Counted from the first letter of the stretch, positions 51,128 to 61,763 are shown. The stretch is 64,000 nt of DNA from Exiguobacterium chiriqhucha RW-2 (GCF_000416965.1 NZ_ATCL01000017.1:45443-109442), one strand, 5' to 3'. Notes: generated by a model from the sequence alone, not told the origin. Numbers and translations: made by a program.

Positions 51128-51946
51128 ATGTTTCCAACTATGCGTGCCCAAGAATTGAAACACATCGTCCATACGGACTCGATCCGCTTCATTGATTGCC
51201 GCTATTCATTAAACGACGCCTCATACGGAAAGTATGCGTATCGACAAGGACATCTGCCGAACGCCGTCTTCCTTGATTTGATGGAAGACTTGTCCGGACC
51301 GTTGTCCGAGCACGGCGGACGCCATCCGCTGCCGTCTAAACAGGCATGGACCGAAACGCTCCGCCGCATCGGGATTCAACGCGATGACTTGGTCATCATC
51401 TACGACGACGGCTTCCCGTTCGCCGCTCGTGCGTGGTGGTTATTCAAGTGGGCCGGCCATGAGCGCGTCATCGTGCTCGAAGGCGGCATCCAATCCGGCA
51501 TCACTTACTGCGGGGAGACGACGACAGACGTCCCGTCCTATCCCGTTTCCGACTATACACCCGTCTTCCAAGACAAGATGATCGCGACGATTGAAGACGT
51601 GCGCGCCGCCACCGTCACTGGTGGGTTATACGATTCAAGAACGGCCGACCGTTACGACGGCAGCCATGAACCGATTGACCGCAAGCCCGGGCATATCCCG
51701 AACGCCGTGCTCTGTCCCTATACCGAGGCCGTCACCGACTTAGGGACGCTTCAAGACTTCCACGATTTGAAAGAGCATTACGCCGACGTCCTCGATGTCC
51801 CGAATCCCATCTTTTATTGCGGGAGCGGGGTCACCGCCTGCGTCAACATTTTGGCGCTACACGCCCTCGGTAAAGACGATGTGCGTCTGTACCCCGGCTC
51901 TTACTCTGATTGGATTAGTTATCCAGAAAACAAGGTCCACCCGTAA
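51128..51946 (+). CDS. Two-domain sulfurtransferase (rhodanese family)
   Basis: 272 residues, two rhodanese domains. The N-terminal domain is inactive (YDDGFPFAARAWW has Asp where the Cys would be). The C-terminal domain has the active loop FYCGSGVTAC with catalytic Cys near residue 236. The CGSGVTA loop resembles 3-mercaptopyruvate and thiosulfate sulfurtransferases, and the substrate is not certain. GAGGTG precedes the ATG. Confidence 0.87.
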   Translation: MFPTMRAQELKHIVHTDSIRFIDCRYSLNDASYGKYAYRQGHLPNAVFLDLMEDLSGPLSEHGGRHPLPSKQAWTETLRRIGIQRDDLVIIYDDGFPFAARAWWLFKWAGHERVIVLEGGIQSGITYCGETTTDVPSYPVSDYTPVFQDKMIATIEDVRAATVTGGLYDSRTADRYDGSHEPIDRKPGHIPNAVLCPYTEAVTDLGTLQDFHDLKEHYADVLDVPNPIFYCGSGVTACVNILALHALGKDDVRLYPGSYSDWISYPENKVHP

Positions 51947-51964
51947 CGGGTGGATTTTTTTATT
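51938..51964 (+). terminator. Terminator after the sulfurtransferase gene
   Basis: CCACCCG-TA-ACGGGTGG hairpin that includes the stop codon, followed by T7. Confidence 0.85.
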
Positions 51965-54392
51965 TGACGCTCGTCGGTTTAATGTTCCAAACGGCGTTCG
52001 CATATTCTGTGATCGTCCGGTCACTCGAGAAAATACCCGATTTGGCCGTATTGACGATCGAACTCTCGGCCCAGCGTGCCTTGTCGGCGAATACTTCATC
52101 GACACGACGCTGTGCCTGCATGTATGACGCGAAATCTTTCAAGACGAGGAAGTCGTCATTATAGACGAGAAGCGAATCAAAGATTGCTTGGAATTGATAT
52201 TCCCCGACCTTGTCGAACGTCCCGTTGACGAGCGCGTCGACGACGTTGCGCACTTCCATGTTCGCATGGTAGATGTCGGCCGCATGGTAACCGCCGAACT
52301 TCTTATAGTTCATGACTTCTTGCGGCGTCAATCCGAAGATGAAGATGTGGTCGTCGCCGACCGCATCGCGAATCTCGATATTGGCCCCGTCGAGCGTCCC
52401 GATGGTGAGCGCTCCGTTCATCATGAACTTCATGTTGCCGGTACCTGACGCCTCATAGCTCGCTGTCGAGATTTGTTCACTCAAGTCCGAACCAGGGAAG
52501 ATGCGCTCGGCCATCGAGACACGATAGTTCTCGAGGAAGACGACCTTGATGAAGCGGCTCGCCCGTTTGTCATTGTTGATCATCGAGGCGAGGGCGTTGA
52601 TATAGCGAATGACTTCTTTGGCGTAATAATAACCTGGTGCCGCCTTCGCCCCGAAGATGAACGTCCGTGGGACCATCGTGAACGTTGGATCGGCTTGAAT
52701 CTTTTGATAGAGCGCGTGAATGTGCATCGCGTCCATCAATTGACGTTTATAGGCGTGCAGCCGTTTGACTTGGACGTCAAAAATCGAGTCCGGATCGACG
52801 GCGATGCCCGTCTCAGCTTGGATATAGCCGGCTAGGTCAAGTTTGTTTTGTTGTTTCACGTTCATGACCTGCTCTTGGAAGCTCGCATCTTTTGAGACAC
52901 CCATCAACTTCTCGAGGTCGTTCGGATGTTCGATCCATGACGTACCAATCGCATCCGTAATCAAATTCGAGAGGCGTGGGTTCGACTTGAGGAGCCAGCG
53001 TCGATGTGTGATGCCGTTCGTCTTGTTATTGAACCGGAGTGGGAACATCTCATACAAGTGACGCATTTCGCGTTGCTTCAAGATGTCCGTGTGAATCCGA
53101 GCGACCCCATTCGTCGAATGCGAGCCGACGACGGCAAGGTTCGCCATATTGATGTGTTCGTTCGACACGATCGCGATCTCGCCCATATGTGGCTCGAGAT
53201 GCGGATAGTTGACGAGGACGTCTTTACAGAAGCGGCGATTGATTTCGGTGATGATTTGATAAATGCGCGGCAATAACCGTTCATACATCTCGACCGGCCA
53301 CTTCTCAAGCGCCTCGGCGAGGAGCGTATGGTTCGTGAACGACATGACGCTCTTCGTCACACGCCACGCTTCGTCCCACCCGTAGCCGTGGTCGTCCATT
53401 AAAATCCGCATGAGTTCAGGGATGGCCACGACCGGATGCGTATCGTTAATATGGACTGCATAATGGTCGCCGAGGTGCTTCAAAGATTTATTATGACGTA
53501 AGTAAGACGCAATCATCGACTGGACGCCCGCCGAGACGAAGAAGTACTGTTGCTTCAAACGCAACACTTTTCCTTCGTACGTCGTGTCGTCCGGATACAG
53601 GAACTCAGAGATGGTCGCAATCGACTGCTTATACTTCAGCAAATCTTTATACGAACCTTTCGTCCGTTCCATATACTCCTCGTCATCAAACGGCGACTCG
53701 GCGTTCCAAAGTCGGAGCGTGTTGACGACGTCGTTCTTGTACCCGATGACCGGCATATCGTAAGGGACGGCTCGAACGACTTCGTCCGGATGATGGACGA
53801 CCCGGAGCCGATCCCCGATTTGGCGCATCTCAATCCAGCCCCCGAAATTGACGTCGATGGCCCGGTCCGCTCGGCGCGTCTCCCACATGTTCCCGTCACG
53901 TAGCCAGTTGTCCGGCAACTCGACTTGATAGCCGTCGACGATTTTTTGTTTGAACAAGCCGTAACGATAGCGAATCCCGTTCCCGTGTCCCGGGAGACTG
54001 AGCGCTGCGAGCGAGTCGAGGAAGCAGGCTGCTAGGCGGCCGAGACCGCCGTTGCCGAGACCTGGTTCCGGCTCATATTCGGTGATATCGGTGAAGTTGA
54101 ATCCGAGCTCCTCGAGTCCCTCTTGCACGACTTCAAGGACGTCCATACTGAGTAAATTGTTGTACAGAAAACGACCGAGCAAAAATTCAAGTGAGAAATA
54201 AATGACTTGTTTACTTTGTTTTTCTTCGTGCTTGTCGCGGGTGTTGATCCATTTCGGAATCGCCTGCTCGCGCACCATCGTTGCCAACGTTTGATACACT
54301 TCCTGCTCGGTCCCTTCATCAAACGACTTCCCGTTTAATGCGACAAATCTCTCTTGGAATGAAGTGACGAAGCTCTGTTTGTCTGTAAACAT
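51960..54392 (-). CDS. glgP: Glycogen phosphorylase GlgP
   Basis: 810 residues. GNGGLGRLAACFLDSLA near residue 120, GYKNDVVNTLRLW, and the PLP-binding Lys in ASGTGNMKFMMNGALTIGTLDGAN mark the family. Releases glucose-1-P from glycogen. The ATG has GGAG 12 bases away; no better start exists, and the length suits. Last gene of glgC-glgD-glgA-glgP. Confidence 0.95.
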   Translation of the reverse strand: MFTDKQSFVTSFQERFVALNGKSFDEGTEQEVYQTLATMVREQAIPKWINTRDKHEEKQSKQVIYFSLEFLLGRFLYNNLLSMDVLEVVQEGLEELGFNFTDITEYEPEPGLGNGGLGRLAACFLDSLAALSLPGHGNGIRYRYGLFKQKIVDGYQVELPDNWLRDGNMWETRRADRAIDVNFGGWIEMRQIGDRLRVVHHPDEVVRAVPYDMPVIGYKNDVVNTLRLWNAESPFDDEEYMERTKGSYKDLLKYKQSIATISEFLYPDDTTYEGKVLRLKQQYFFVSAGVQSMIASYLRHNKSLKHLGDHYAVHINDTHPVVAIPELMRILMDDHGYGWDEAWRVTKSVMSFTNHTLLAEALEKWPVEMYERLLPRIYQIITEINRRFCKDVLVNYPHLEPHMGEIAIVSNEHINMANLAVVGSHSTNGVARIHTDILKQREMRHLYEMFPLRFNNKTNGITHRRWLLKSNPRLSNLITDAIGTSWIEHPNDLEKLMGVSKDASFQEQVMNVKQQNKLDLAGYIQAETGIAVDPDSIFDVQVKRLHAYKRQLMDAMHIHALYQKIQADPTFTMVPRTFIFGAKAAPGYYYAKEVIRYINALASMINNDKRASRFIKVVFLENYRVSMAERIFPGSDLSEQISTASYEASGTGNMKFMMNGALTIGTLDGANIEIRDAVGDDHIFIFGLTPQEVMNYKKFGGYHAADIYHANMEVRNVVDALVNGTFDKVGEYQFQAIFDSLLVYNDDFLVLKDFASYMQAQRRVDEVFADKARWAESSIVNTAKSGIFSSDRTITEYANAVWNIKPTSVK

Positions 54393-54414
54393 ATGTGTGT
54401 AAAACTCCTTCCGG

Positions 54415-55854
54415 TCATGCAAATAGGTGATACAACTCACGGTATTGCTTCGCAGATTGTTTCCAGCTGAAGTCCGCGGTCATCGCTTGATGGACGAGCG
54501 CGTTCCAATTGTTGTCATCATAGAAGACACGAATCGATTTCTCGATCGTCGCGAGCATCTCGTGGGCGTTATAGTTCAAGAAACCAAAACCTGTGCCTTC
54601 TTGTGTGTATTCGTTATACGGTTTGACCGTATCGCGCAATCCGCCCGTCTCTCGTACGATTGGGAGCGTTCCGTAACGCATTGAGATGAGCTGGCTGAGA
54701 CCGCACGGTTCGAAGCGGGACGGCATGAGGAATGCGTCCGATCCGGCATAAATCAAGTGTGCGAGTTCGATATCGAAACCGATATACGACCCGACCTTGC
54801 CAGGGTGTGACGCCGTCATGTGATGGACGATGCCTTCATATTCCGGTTGACCCGACCCGAGGAACACGAACTGACAGTCCAAGTTCCCGAGCTCTTCACT
54901 CACCGCTTCAATCAAATCGAGGCCTTTTTGTTCCACGAGTCGACTGACGAAACCGATCAACATGACATCGTCACGCACCTCGAGGCCGAACCGTTCTTGA
55001 AGCTCACGCTTGTTGACAAGCTTCCCTTCTTTGACCGTATCGAGGTTGTACGTCTGGGCGATGCGCTTGTCCGTGCTCGGATCATTCGTCGCCAAATCGA
55101 GGCCGTTCAAGATGCCTCGGACGTCGACAGACCGGTAACGGAGTGTCGCATCGAGCCCTTCTCCGTAATACGGTTCCATGATCTCATCGCGATACGACGG
55201 GCTGACCGTCGTAATTTGGTCAGAGTGGACGAGACCCGCCTTCATGTAGTTGACGAGACCGTTATGTTGAATCCCTTCCGCCGTGAAGTGTTCCGGACCG
55301 AACTGTAACAGCTCGCCGAGGACCGCTTCCGGGAAGATGCCTTGATATTGCAGGTTATGGATGGTAAAGACGGTACGAATGCGTTGATACGCCTCGATAT
55401 GTTGATAATGGATCCGCAAGAAGGCTGGGACGACACCGGTCTGCCAATCATGACAGTGGAGCACGTCGGGCACGTCTTCCGCTTCGAGCTTGCCAATCAT
55501 CTCGAGAACGGCACGAGAGAAGAATGCGAAGCGCTCGGCATCATCGTAATGGCCATAAAGCACGCCTTCCCGTTTGAAGTAATATTCGTTGTCGATAAAG
55601 TAGTATGTGATCCCATCACGTTCGAGCTTGAGGACGGCACCGAATTGCTTGCGCCATCCGACCGGGACGATCAGGTCGAACATGTATTCCATTTCATCTA
55701 CGTACTCTTGAGCAATCGTGCCATACTTCGGCATGATGACACTCACTTCTTCACCAAGGCTAGACACCGCTTGAGGGAGCGAGCCGATGACATCGGCAAG
55801 CCCCCCCGTTTTCATGAACGGTGCCGCTTCTGAAGCGACATACCATATTTTCAT
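54415..55854 (-). CDS. glgA: Glycogen synthase GlgA
   Basis: 479 residues, GT5 family. The ADP-glucose motif [10 protein letters not shown] is near residue 15, and the C-terminal domain has [18 protein letters not shown] and ETGGLRDTV. It transfers glucose from ADP-glucose. AAGGGGG precedes the ATG, and glgD ends 11 bases upstream. Confidence 0.96.
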   Translation of the reverse strand: MKIWYVASEAAPFMKTGGLADVIGSLPQAVSSLGEEVSVIMPKYGTIAQEYVDEMEYMFDLIVPVGWRKQFGAVLKLERDGITYYFIDNEYYFKREGVLYGHYDDAERFAFFSRAVLEMIGKLEAEDVPDVLHCHDWQTGVVPAFLRIHYQHIEAYQRIRTVFTIHNLQYQGIFPEAVLGELLQFGPEHFTAEGIQHNGLVNYMKAGLVHSDQITTVSPSYRDEIMEPYYGEGLDATLRYRSVDVRGILNGLDLATNDPSTDKRIAQTYNLDTVKEGKLVNKRELQERFGLEVRDDVMLIGFVSRLVEQKGLDLIEAVSEELGNLDCQFVFLGSGQPEYEGIVHHMTASHPGKVGSYIGFDIELAHLIYAGSDAFLMPSRFEPCGLSQLISMRYGTLPIVRETGGLRDTVKPYNEYTQEGTGFGFLNYNAHEMLATIEKSIRVFYDDNNWNALVHQAMTADFSWKQSAKQYRELYHLFA

Positions 55855-55864
55855 AATATCCCCC

Positions 55865-56965
55865 TTACACCGTTGTCCGTTTTCCGATTACGATCGGTTC
55901 ATCGACCGTACCACGAATGACTTGCCCTCGTTTGACGACCACTTCTTTATCTAAAATGGCGTTCTCGACGACAGCCCCTTCTTCGATGATCGATTTGGAT
56001 AGAATGATTGAGTTTTTAACGCGGGCGTGTTCGCTGACGACGACACCGCGGAAGAGAATGCTGTTTTGAACTTCACCGCTGATTTTACAGCCGTTCGCGA
56101 CGAGCGCCTCATTCACCTTCGACCCGTTCAAATAGCGTGTCGGTGGCTCATGTTTAATCTTCGTATAAATGTGTGGGAAGTCATAAATGATTCCCTCATG
56201 ACGAAGTAAGCGCATACTCTCATTATAGTATGAAAGCACAGAGTGAATCACCTGCATTTTGCCAGTATAGTGATACCCGTGAACGTGGAGACGGTGAAGC
56301 TGCGGACGGATGACACCGTCGAGCAAGTCATACTCGCCTCTTGACGTCGCTTCATCGACGAGACGAAGGAACAGGTTTTTCGACATGACGATCGTCTCCG
56401 TATACGTATACTCATCGCTCGGGCTGTATCCGCGCTCACCGATGCCGACGACGCGATCGTTCTCGCCGAGACGGATCGGGCGGCAATAGCCACACTTCTG
56501 TTCATGGCCTGTATAGGCGAGCGTGATGTCCGCCCCCATCGATTTGTGATGCTCGAGCATGTCTTGGAAATCGATTGTCGTCAACACGTTCGAACCTGTG
56601 ATGACCACATACGGTTGCTTGCTACGCACAAAATGTTCGCGGTGCATCGAGAAGTTGGCCAAATCGCCGAGGTACGCTTCTCCGTCAGGTTTGAGTGCCG
56701 GCGGGAAGATGTGCAGGCCGCCTTGTGAGCGGTCTAAATCCCATTCTTTCCCTGATCCCAAGTGGTCCATGAGTGAGCGGTATTTATCAAGTGTGAAAAT
56801 ACCCACTTGGTTGATGCCTTGAGTGATCATGTTCGTCAATGTAAAGTCAATTAGGCGATAACGCCCTGAGAACGGGACAGCCGCTAAATTGCGGTGCCCC
56901 GTGAATTCAGGAAATAAGCCCTCTTCGGTTCCTAGGTTGATGATCCCTAACAAATCATTCGTCAA
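55865..56965 (-). CDS. glgD: GlgD, regulatory subunit of ADP-glucose pyrophosphorylase
   Basis: 366 residues. The nucleotidyltransferase fold is kept ([20 protein letters not shown]) but the GGxGxRL nucleotide loop of GlgC is degenerate ([12 protein letters not shown]), as in GlgD, which lacks strong catalysis and tunes GlgC. A left-handed beta-helix is at the C-terminus. The start is TTG with AGGAGG 8 bases away; longer in-frame starts are rejected. Confidence 0.93.
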   Translation of the reverse strand: MTNDLLGIINLGTEEGLFPEFTGHRNLAAVPFSGRYRLIDFTLTNMITQGINQVGIFTLDKYRSLMDHLGSGKEWDLDRSQGGLHIFPPALKPDGEAYLGDLANFSMHREHFVRSKQPYVVITGSNVLTTIDFQDMLEHHKSMGADITLAYTGHEQKCGYCRPIRLGENDRVVGIGERGYSPSDEYTYTETIVMSKNLFLRLVDEATSRGEYDLLDGVIRPQLHRLHVHGYHYTGKMQVIHSVLSYYNESMRLLRHEGIIYDFPHIYTKIKHEPPTRYLNGSKVNEALVANGCKISGEVQNSILFRGVVVSEHARVKNSIILSKSIIEEGAVVENAILDKEVVVKRGQVIRGTVDEPIVIGKRTTV

Positions 56966-56999
56966 CAGTAACGCCTCCTTGCGTCGGTCTTTTTTTAAA

Positions 57000-58154
57000 T
57001 CAAGCACGTTGTTTGAAGACTGTGCCGCTCTCGATATTTTCATGTGGTTCAATGACAACGATCTCACCACCCGGCTCGCCAACTGTCGCGCCGTCTTCAA
57101 TAACGGCACAGCTCGCGACGATCGCTCGATGAATCGTTACGTCTTTTCCAATCCGTGCTCCCGGCATGATGACCGAGTCTTTGACGAGCGAGCCTTCACC
57201 GACACGAACATCGTAGAACAAGACCGAATGTTGGACCTCGCCCTCGATTTGGCAGCCTTCGTTAATAACCGACTGTTCGACACACGCATCTTTCCCGATG
57301 AATTGCGGTGTTTGGTTCGGGTTGACCGAATAGATTTTCCAGTTCGGATCGTAAAGGTCGAACGGTGGATCTTCTTCGAGCAAGTCCATGTTGGCTTCCC
57401 AAAGCGATTGAATCGTTCCAACGTCTTTCCAGTAGCCTTTGAATTTATAAGCGAACACGTCTAAGCCGTCGAGAAGCGTATTCGGAATGATGTTTTTCCC
57501 GAAGTCGAAACTTGATGTCTCGTCTTCCGCGTCTTGAATCAAATGCTCCCGAAGTACTTTCCAGTTGAAGATGTAAATCCCCATCGAGGCCAAGTTGCTC
57601 TTCGGCTTCTCTGGCTTCTCGTCGAACTCATTGATGCGAAGATCGTCGCTCGTATTCAAAATCCCAAAGCGTGGCGCCTCGTCCCATGGAACTTCCATGA
57701 CTGAGATCGTGACATCGGCTTGTTTCTCTTTATGGAAATCGAGCATCTTCTCATAGTCCATCTTGTAAATGTGGTCCCCCGATAGGATCAACACGTACTC
57801 CGGATCGTAGTCGTCGATATAGCTCAAGTTCCGATAAATCGCATTGGCCGTACCTTCGTACCAGTTTTTTCCCGACTGAGCTTGGTATGGTGGTAAGATG
57901 GCCAAGCCTCCATTGCGGCGGTCCAAATCCCAGGCTGACCCGATGCCTAGGTAACGGTTCAATTCCAGTGGCTCATATTGTGTTAACACGCCCACCGTCG
58001 TGATTCCCGAATTGGTACAGTTCGATAATGGAAAATCGATGATCCGGTACTTCCCTCCAAAGTTGACAGCAGGTTTTGCCGTCTTCCGTGTGAGAGGCCC
58101 GAGTCGTTTCCCTTCTCCTCCTGCGAGGAGCATCGCAACCATTTCTTGCTTCAT
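57000..58154 (-). CDS. glgC: Glucose-1-phosphate adenylyltransferase GlgC
   Basis: 384 residues. [23 protein letters not shown] carries the nucleotide loop, [12 protein letters not shown] and [11 protein letters not shown] the active site, [10 protein letters not shown] the sugar-P contact, and a beta-helix follows. It makes ADP-glucose, the committed step. AGGAGG precedes the ATG. It is the first gene of the operon; in B. subtilis glgB comes before it, here it does not. Confidence 0.96.
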   Translation of the reverse strand: MKQEMVAMLLAGGEGKRLGPLTRKTAKPAVNFGGKYRIIDFPLSNCTNSGITTVGVLTQYEPLELNRYLGIGSAWDLDRRNGGLAILPPYQAQSGKNWYEGTANAIYRNLSYIDDYDPEYVLILSGDHIYKMDYEKMLDFHKEKQADVTISVMEVPWDEAPRFGILNTSDDLRINEFDEKPEKPKSNLASMGIYIFNWKVLREHLIQDAEDETSSFDFGKNIIPNTLLDGLDVFAYKFKGYWKDVGTIQSLWEANMDLLEEDPPFDLYDPNWKIYSVNPNQTPQFIGKDACVEQSVINEGCQIEGEVQHSVLFYDVRVGEGSLVKDSVIMPGARIGKDVTIHRAIVASCAVIEDGATVGEPGGEIVVIEPHENIESGTVFKQRA

Positions 58155-58231
58155 AGTACAGCCTCCTAAATTCATAATATAAACATCTATTACCCTCTTT
58201 CTCTACTTCCTAATGTATTCCTGCCCAAATT

Positions 58232-58251
58232 ATTATATGATAACGTTTACA
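58232..58251 (-). promoter_or_regulatory. glgC promoter -10 and cre site
   Basis: Minus strand TGTAAACGTTATCA (58251-58238) is a perfect cre, directly followed by TATAAT (58237-58232). CcpA would block the glycogen operon. Confidence 0.72.
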
Positions 58252-58278
58252 TTTTGAATTTTTTTGAAAGATTGACGA

Positions 58279-58284
58279 TATAAT
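58279..58284 (+). promoter_or_regulatory. -10 of the class A PBP gene
   Basis: TATAAT, 22 bases before the start codon; the -35 (TTGAAT at 19 bases) is poor. Confidence 0.45.
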
Positions 58285-58306
58285 GTATGAAGAGAGAGGT
58301 GAGACG

Positions 58307-60094
58307 ATGCGAGCGTGGATTGGGACACTATTTTTTGCTGGACTGTTAGCCGTCGGCGGGACGATCAGCGGAGCGTTAAAAGAAGAGATTGAGCAAGCGA
58401 AACAGATTATGACGTGGGGTGAAAAGACGGTCAACGCGACCCCGCTCGCGTCGAAACATGCCGTCACGTTGACGTACAAAGGCGGGACGGAACGGCTCTA
58501 TTTGAACGGTCGACGCGATGACGTCTCTGTCGCGCGCTTTCCGGCCCACCTCCGTGAAGCCATCATGACCATCGAAGACCGCAAGTTTAACGCCCATCCG
58601 GGATATGACCTCGGCGGTATCGCTCGGGCTTTCATCAATAACGCCAATGAATCCTCGCGCCAAGGCGGCAGCACCATCACCCAACAGCTCGCCCGGAACG
58701 TCTATTTGACGCACGAGCGGACATATGAGCGCAAAGTGAAGGAATTATTGCTCGCCCGGGCGCTTGAAAAACAATATAGTAAAAAAGAAATTATGACAGC
58801 ATACAGCAATGTCATCTTCTTCGGACATAACGTTTATGGGATTCAAGCAGCAGCCGAGACGTATTTCGCCCGCCCGCTCGAAGATTTGAACTGGAATCAA
58901 ATCGCTTTCCTGTTAACCATCCCGAACAATCCATCTTTATATGATCCGCTCGATCCGTCAGAATCGTTCTATGAGCGCAAAGATCGAATCCTCACCCAGC
59001 TCCGTGATGCCGGCGTCATATCGAGACAAGCGTATGAAACGCATCATGGGGTGAAGCTGACGGCGACGTACCGTCAACACGTCGTCCGTTATCCCGATTA
59101 TATGGATACGGTCATGAAAGAGGCGATTCGACTCGTCCGCTCACGTTATGATCTCGATGAAGAAGCAGCCAGAGACTACTTGGCGACCAATCAAGCGACA
59201 ATCGAGACGCATCTGTCCGTCGCCCGGCAACAACAGGCGAAACAAGTCATGACAAAACTGCCGAACGGTTTGAACGGCGGCTACGCCGAGCTGACGCCGA
59301 ACGGACGCATCATCGCCCTCGTCGATTCAGAGATGACCCAATCGGGTGAATTCAATCGGGCCACGCAAGCGTTCCGCCAACCTGGGTCGGCCATCAAACC
59401 TGTCCTCGTGTTCGCGCCCTATATAGAAGAGACCGGAGCGAAACTCGATACCATCCTCGACGGTCGGCCAGTCTGTTACGGGACGTATTGTCCGACGAAC
59501 AGCGGAAATCGTATCCTCGGTGATGTATCGTTCCGCGATACGGTCGCGTATTCCTACAACACGCCGGCGCTCGCCGCCTTCACCGCGATCGATCAAGAGG
59601 CAGCGTATACGACGGCGGACATGATGTTCAGCCAGTGGGACGCTAAGACCGATAACAGTCTCGCCAGCGCACTCGGCGGTTTGACCCAAGGCGTGTCGCC
59701 CAAAGAGCTTGCCGCCGCCTATACCCCGTTTCTCAACCAAGGCGTGTACGTGTCCGGCCAGACGATTAAACAGATTCGCTTCGAGTCGGGCGCAGCTACA
59801 ATCACGCCAAGCATGACGAAGCAAGCTGTCTGGTCGAAAGCGACCGTCGCGACGATGCGGGAGGCGTTGTCCGCTGTCACCACTTACGGGACGGGACGTT
59901 ACGCCAACCAAATCAAAGGGCCTTATATCGGCGGGAAGACCGGTACGACGAACTCGCATAAAGACATGTGGTACGTCGGTTTGACCGATGAGTCAATCAC
60001 GGCCATCTGGCTCGGCGCCGACACGCCGCGGCCGTTCCCGGAGCTCGCCAACCGGGCCTATCCTGCTATCGTTTGGACGGAAGCACATCGCTAA
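58307..60094 (+). CDS. Class A penicillin-binding protein (GT51 plus transpeptidase)
   Basis: 595 residues. N-terminal membrane anchor (about 4-22), GT51 glycosyltransferase with IEDRKFNAHPGYDLGGIARAF and GGSTITQQLARN, and a transpeptidase with SAIK (Ser of SxxK), SYN and KTGT motifs, all intact. It builds peptidoglycan on the outer membrane face. It is shorter than PBP1 and closest in layout to the PBP2c/PBP4 (PbpF/PbpD) group, which I cannot separate by eye. AGAGG precedes the ATG. Confidence 0.9.
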   Translation: MRAWIGTLFFAGLLAVGGTISGALKEEIEQAKQIMTWGEKTVNATPLASKHAVTLTYKGGTERLYLNGRRDDVSVARFPAHLREAIMTIEDRKFNAHPGYDLGGIARAFINNANESSRQGGSTITQQLARNVYLTHERTYERKVKELLLARALEKQYSKKEIMTAYSNVIFFGHNVYGIQAAAETYFARPLEDLNWNQIAFLLTIPNNPSLYDPLDPSESFYERKDRILTQLRDAGVISRQAYETHHGVKLTATYRQHVVRYPDYMDTVMKEAIRLVRSRYDLDEEAARDYLATNQATIETHLSVARQQQAKQVMTKLPNGLNGGYAELTPNGRIIALVDSEMTQSGEFNRATQAFRQPGSAIKPVLVFAPYIEETGAKLDTILDGRPVCYGTYCPTNSGNRILGDVSFRDTVAYSYNTPALAAFTAIDQEAAYTTADMMFSQWDAKTDNSLASALGGLTQGVSPKELAAAYTPFLNQGVYVSGQTIKQIRFESGAATITPSMTKQAVWSKATVATMREALSAVTTYGTGRYANQIKGPYIGGKTGTTNSHKDMWYVGLTDESITAIWLGADTPRPFPELANRAYPAIVWTEAHR

Positions 60095-60128
60095 AAAGCC
60101 AGGGACATCGTTGTCCCTGGCTTTTTAT
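60093..60128. terminator. Bidirectional terminator after the PBP gene
   Basis: AAAGCCAGGGACA-TCGT-TGTCCCTGGCTTT, a perfect 13-bp stem with flanking A and T runs. Confidence 0.92.
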
Positions 60129-61015
60129 GGTCGTCGATACGTCTGGCACGTGTAGTCCCCCCATGCCTCGAACAGTTCATGTTGTTGAATCAGTTTCCAC
60201 GGATTGAACAGCGTCTGTCCGTTCTTGTTGAAGAAGAGTCCGGCGCCGATGCAGTATGTCGCGTGTTGGACACGCCCTGCCTCATCGACGAACGTGAGCA
60301 CATCCCCTCGTTCGGTCAGTTCCGACTCGGTTCTCATGTAACCAGCCTGAACGAGCGTCTGGAGGAATGTGCCAGGATGAACCCATTGCGTCGCCATCCA
60401 CTCCGCACCTGTCACTGCGAACAGCGTGGCCGCGAGGCAATTGCTGCCTGACGTGACCGGGAAGGTGTTGGCAAGGCGTCGCACATGGTCAGGGCAAGTA
60501 TCGGGAATAGAACTCGCCGTCCACTCGTCCCAAGCTTTGGCGTACTCGAACGTCAGTTGACGACGCATCTCGTCTGGCATCACCTGAAAGGCTGACTGAT
60601 GTAAGATGAGATACGGCACATCGTCTACCGTCACAATCGAAGTCGCCAACGAATCGATTTCCATGTCAGTCGCCGGGAAAACGAGCCCTCGTCCGACCGT
60701 GACTTGATAGGCAAGCAACTCGCGTCTCACTTCTGGCAATAATGTCGCGATCCAACCAGGCGGCGCATGCAAGACGACAACAGCCTCGCGGTCGATGGTC
60801 CAATACGTATAGGCGTTGGCCATGCGGATGTCCCGATAAGACGGATGCACGTCGAATTCTGCTCGTGGGATCATCAAGACGTTCGCATCCGCACCGAGTC
60901 GCGTCACGAGTCTCGCATCCGCCATGAATAAGTCCATCGGTGGCACCATCGAACCCATCCATGCCTGGACGACTTCTTCGGTCGGAATGAGGGGAATCGT
61001 CGCATTCACCGTCAT
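60125..61015 (-). CDS. Protein with NlpC/P60-like Cys-His signature
   Basis: 296 residues, no signal peptide. Residues 1-170 are not recognised. From about 185: SGSNCLAATLFA (Cys193), ERGDVLTF (237-238 Gly-Asp), HATYCIGAGLFFNKNG (His251, polar residue near 264). The order Cys, Gly-Asp, His, polar residue is that of papain-like NlpC/P60 or CHAP amidases, but the match is by eye. The start overlaps the neighbouring membrane gene by 4 bases, so the two are coupled. Confidence 0.55.
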   Translation of the reverse strand: MTVNATIPLIPTEEVVQAWMGSMVPPMDLFMADARLVTRLGADANVLMIPRAEFDVHPSYRDIRMANAYTYWTIDREAVVVLHAPPGWIATLLPEVRRELLAYQVTVGRGLVFPATDMEIDSLATSIVTVDDVPYLILHQSAFQVMPDEMRRQLTFEYAKAWDEWTASSIPDTCPDHVRRLANTFPVTSGSNCLAATLFAVTGAEWMATQWVHPGTFLQTLVQAGYMRTESELTERGDVLTFVDEAGRVQHATYCIGAGLFFNKNGQTLFNPWKLIQQHELFEAWGDYTCQTYRRP

Positions 61016-61569
61016 AGGATGATGTCCCCGACCGAGTTAAACAAGCGTAGCATCGCCCAAGCGAGGCCGCTCAACAGGATGGCCCACATCATCGCTTGAA
61101 TCAAGAGCAGACCGATTGCCCGAAACGTCGACATCAACTGACTGACTTGCCATATGTAGTAGAACAAATAGAGGACGAATGTGCCGAGCAATACCGCGAT
61201 GACGGCAAGGAGCGAGTTCAGGAACAAGAAGCTGATTCCCGATCCGACTAAGAAAATCGTCGCCCCTGGCTTGAGACGATGGAGCGAGCTGCCGTTCGTC
61301 TCACGCGCGAAGAAGGCGAATCCGAGTTGATTGAACGTGTCGGCCACGAGCTTGAAGGCGCTGAACAGCATGAAGTAAATGGTAAAGAACACGACGAGCA
61401 CGAGCACTTTTGACTCCTGTACGGACAACAGGGCGATAATCTCGCTGTAGACACCGACACGGGTCAGCCATTGAATCACATACTCGCTCGTGGCGATCGC
61501 AAGCGACATCGAGAACAGAATAATCCCAATCAACGGGGCATAGCTTAACAAGTACACGTTTGTTTTCAT
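61012..61569 (-). CDS. DUF5366 (YufK-like) membrane protein
   Basis: 185 residues with five hydrophobic segments (about 5-25, 52-75, 102-122, 122-142, 152-172). YLLSYAPLIGIILFSMSLAIATS and VFFTIYFMLFSAFKLVADT resemble B. subtilis YufK. GGAG lies 5 bases before this ATG; an extension upstream is rejected. It is cotranscribed with the NlpC-like gene. Function unknown. Confidence 0.65.
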   Translation of the reverse strand: MKTNVYLLSYAPLIGIILFSMSLAIATSEYVIQWLTRVGVYSEIIALLSVQESKVLVLVVFFTIYFMLFSAFKLVADTFNQLGFAFFARETNGSSLHRLKPGATIFLVGSGISFLFLNSLLAVIAVLLGTFVLYLFYYIWQVSQLMSTFRAIGLLLIQAMMWAILLSGLAWAMLRLFNSVGDIIL

Positions 61570-61605
61570 ATCGGCTCCAATTTCACAAGAATTTCTCATA
61601 TTCAG

Positions 61606-61634
61606 TGCAAATCTATTATCAAGTATATTATAAT
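61606..61634 (+). promoter_or_regulatory. Promoter of the second 30-residue peptide
   Basis: TGCAAA (weak -35), 17-base spacer, TATAAT (61629-61634), 37 bases before the start codon. Confidence 0.45.
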
Positions 61635-61670
61635 ATTCGTAGTCACGGAGAACAAAAGGGGGATTTTCAG

Positions 61671-61763
61671 ATGGGTTTGTTACTAATGGTCGGAATCAGC
61701 GTCGTCTTCCTCGCAGCTATCTTTACAGCTGGATACAACAGAAAACCTGAAGGTAATCAATAA
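61671..61763 (+). CDS. 30-residue membrane peptide
   Basis: One hydrophobic helix (MGLLLMVGISVVFLAAIF) then the polar tail TAGYNRKPEGNQ. AAAGGGGG lies 8 bases before the ATG, a -10 TATAAT lies upstream and a canonical terminator follows the stop. Divergent from the YufK-like/NlpC-like pair. Not similar in sequence to the other 30-residue peptide in this window. Function unknown. Confidence 0.6.
   Translation: MGLLLMVGISVVFLAAIFTAGYNRKPEGNQ

Noticed and set aside
58155..58306. Possible riboswitch or leader between glgC and the PBP gene
   Set aside because: The 150-base gap is fully explained by two divergent promoters and a cre site; no conserved stem-loop pattern is seen.
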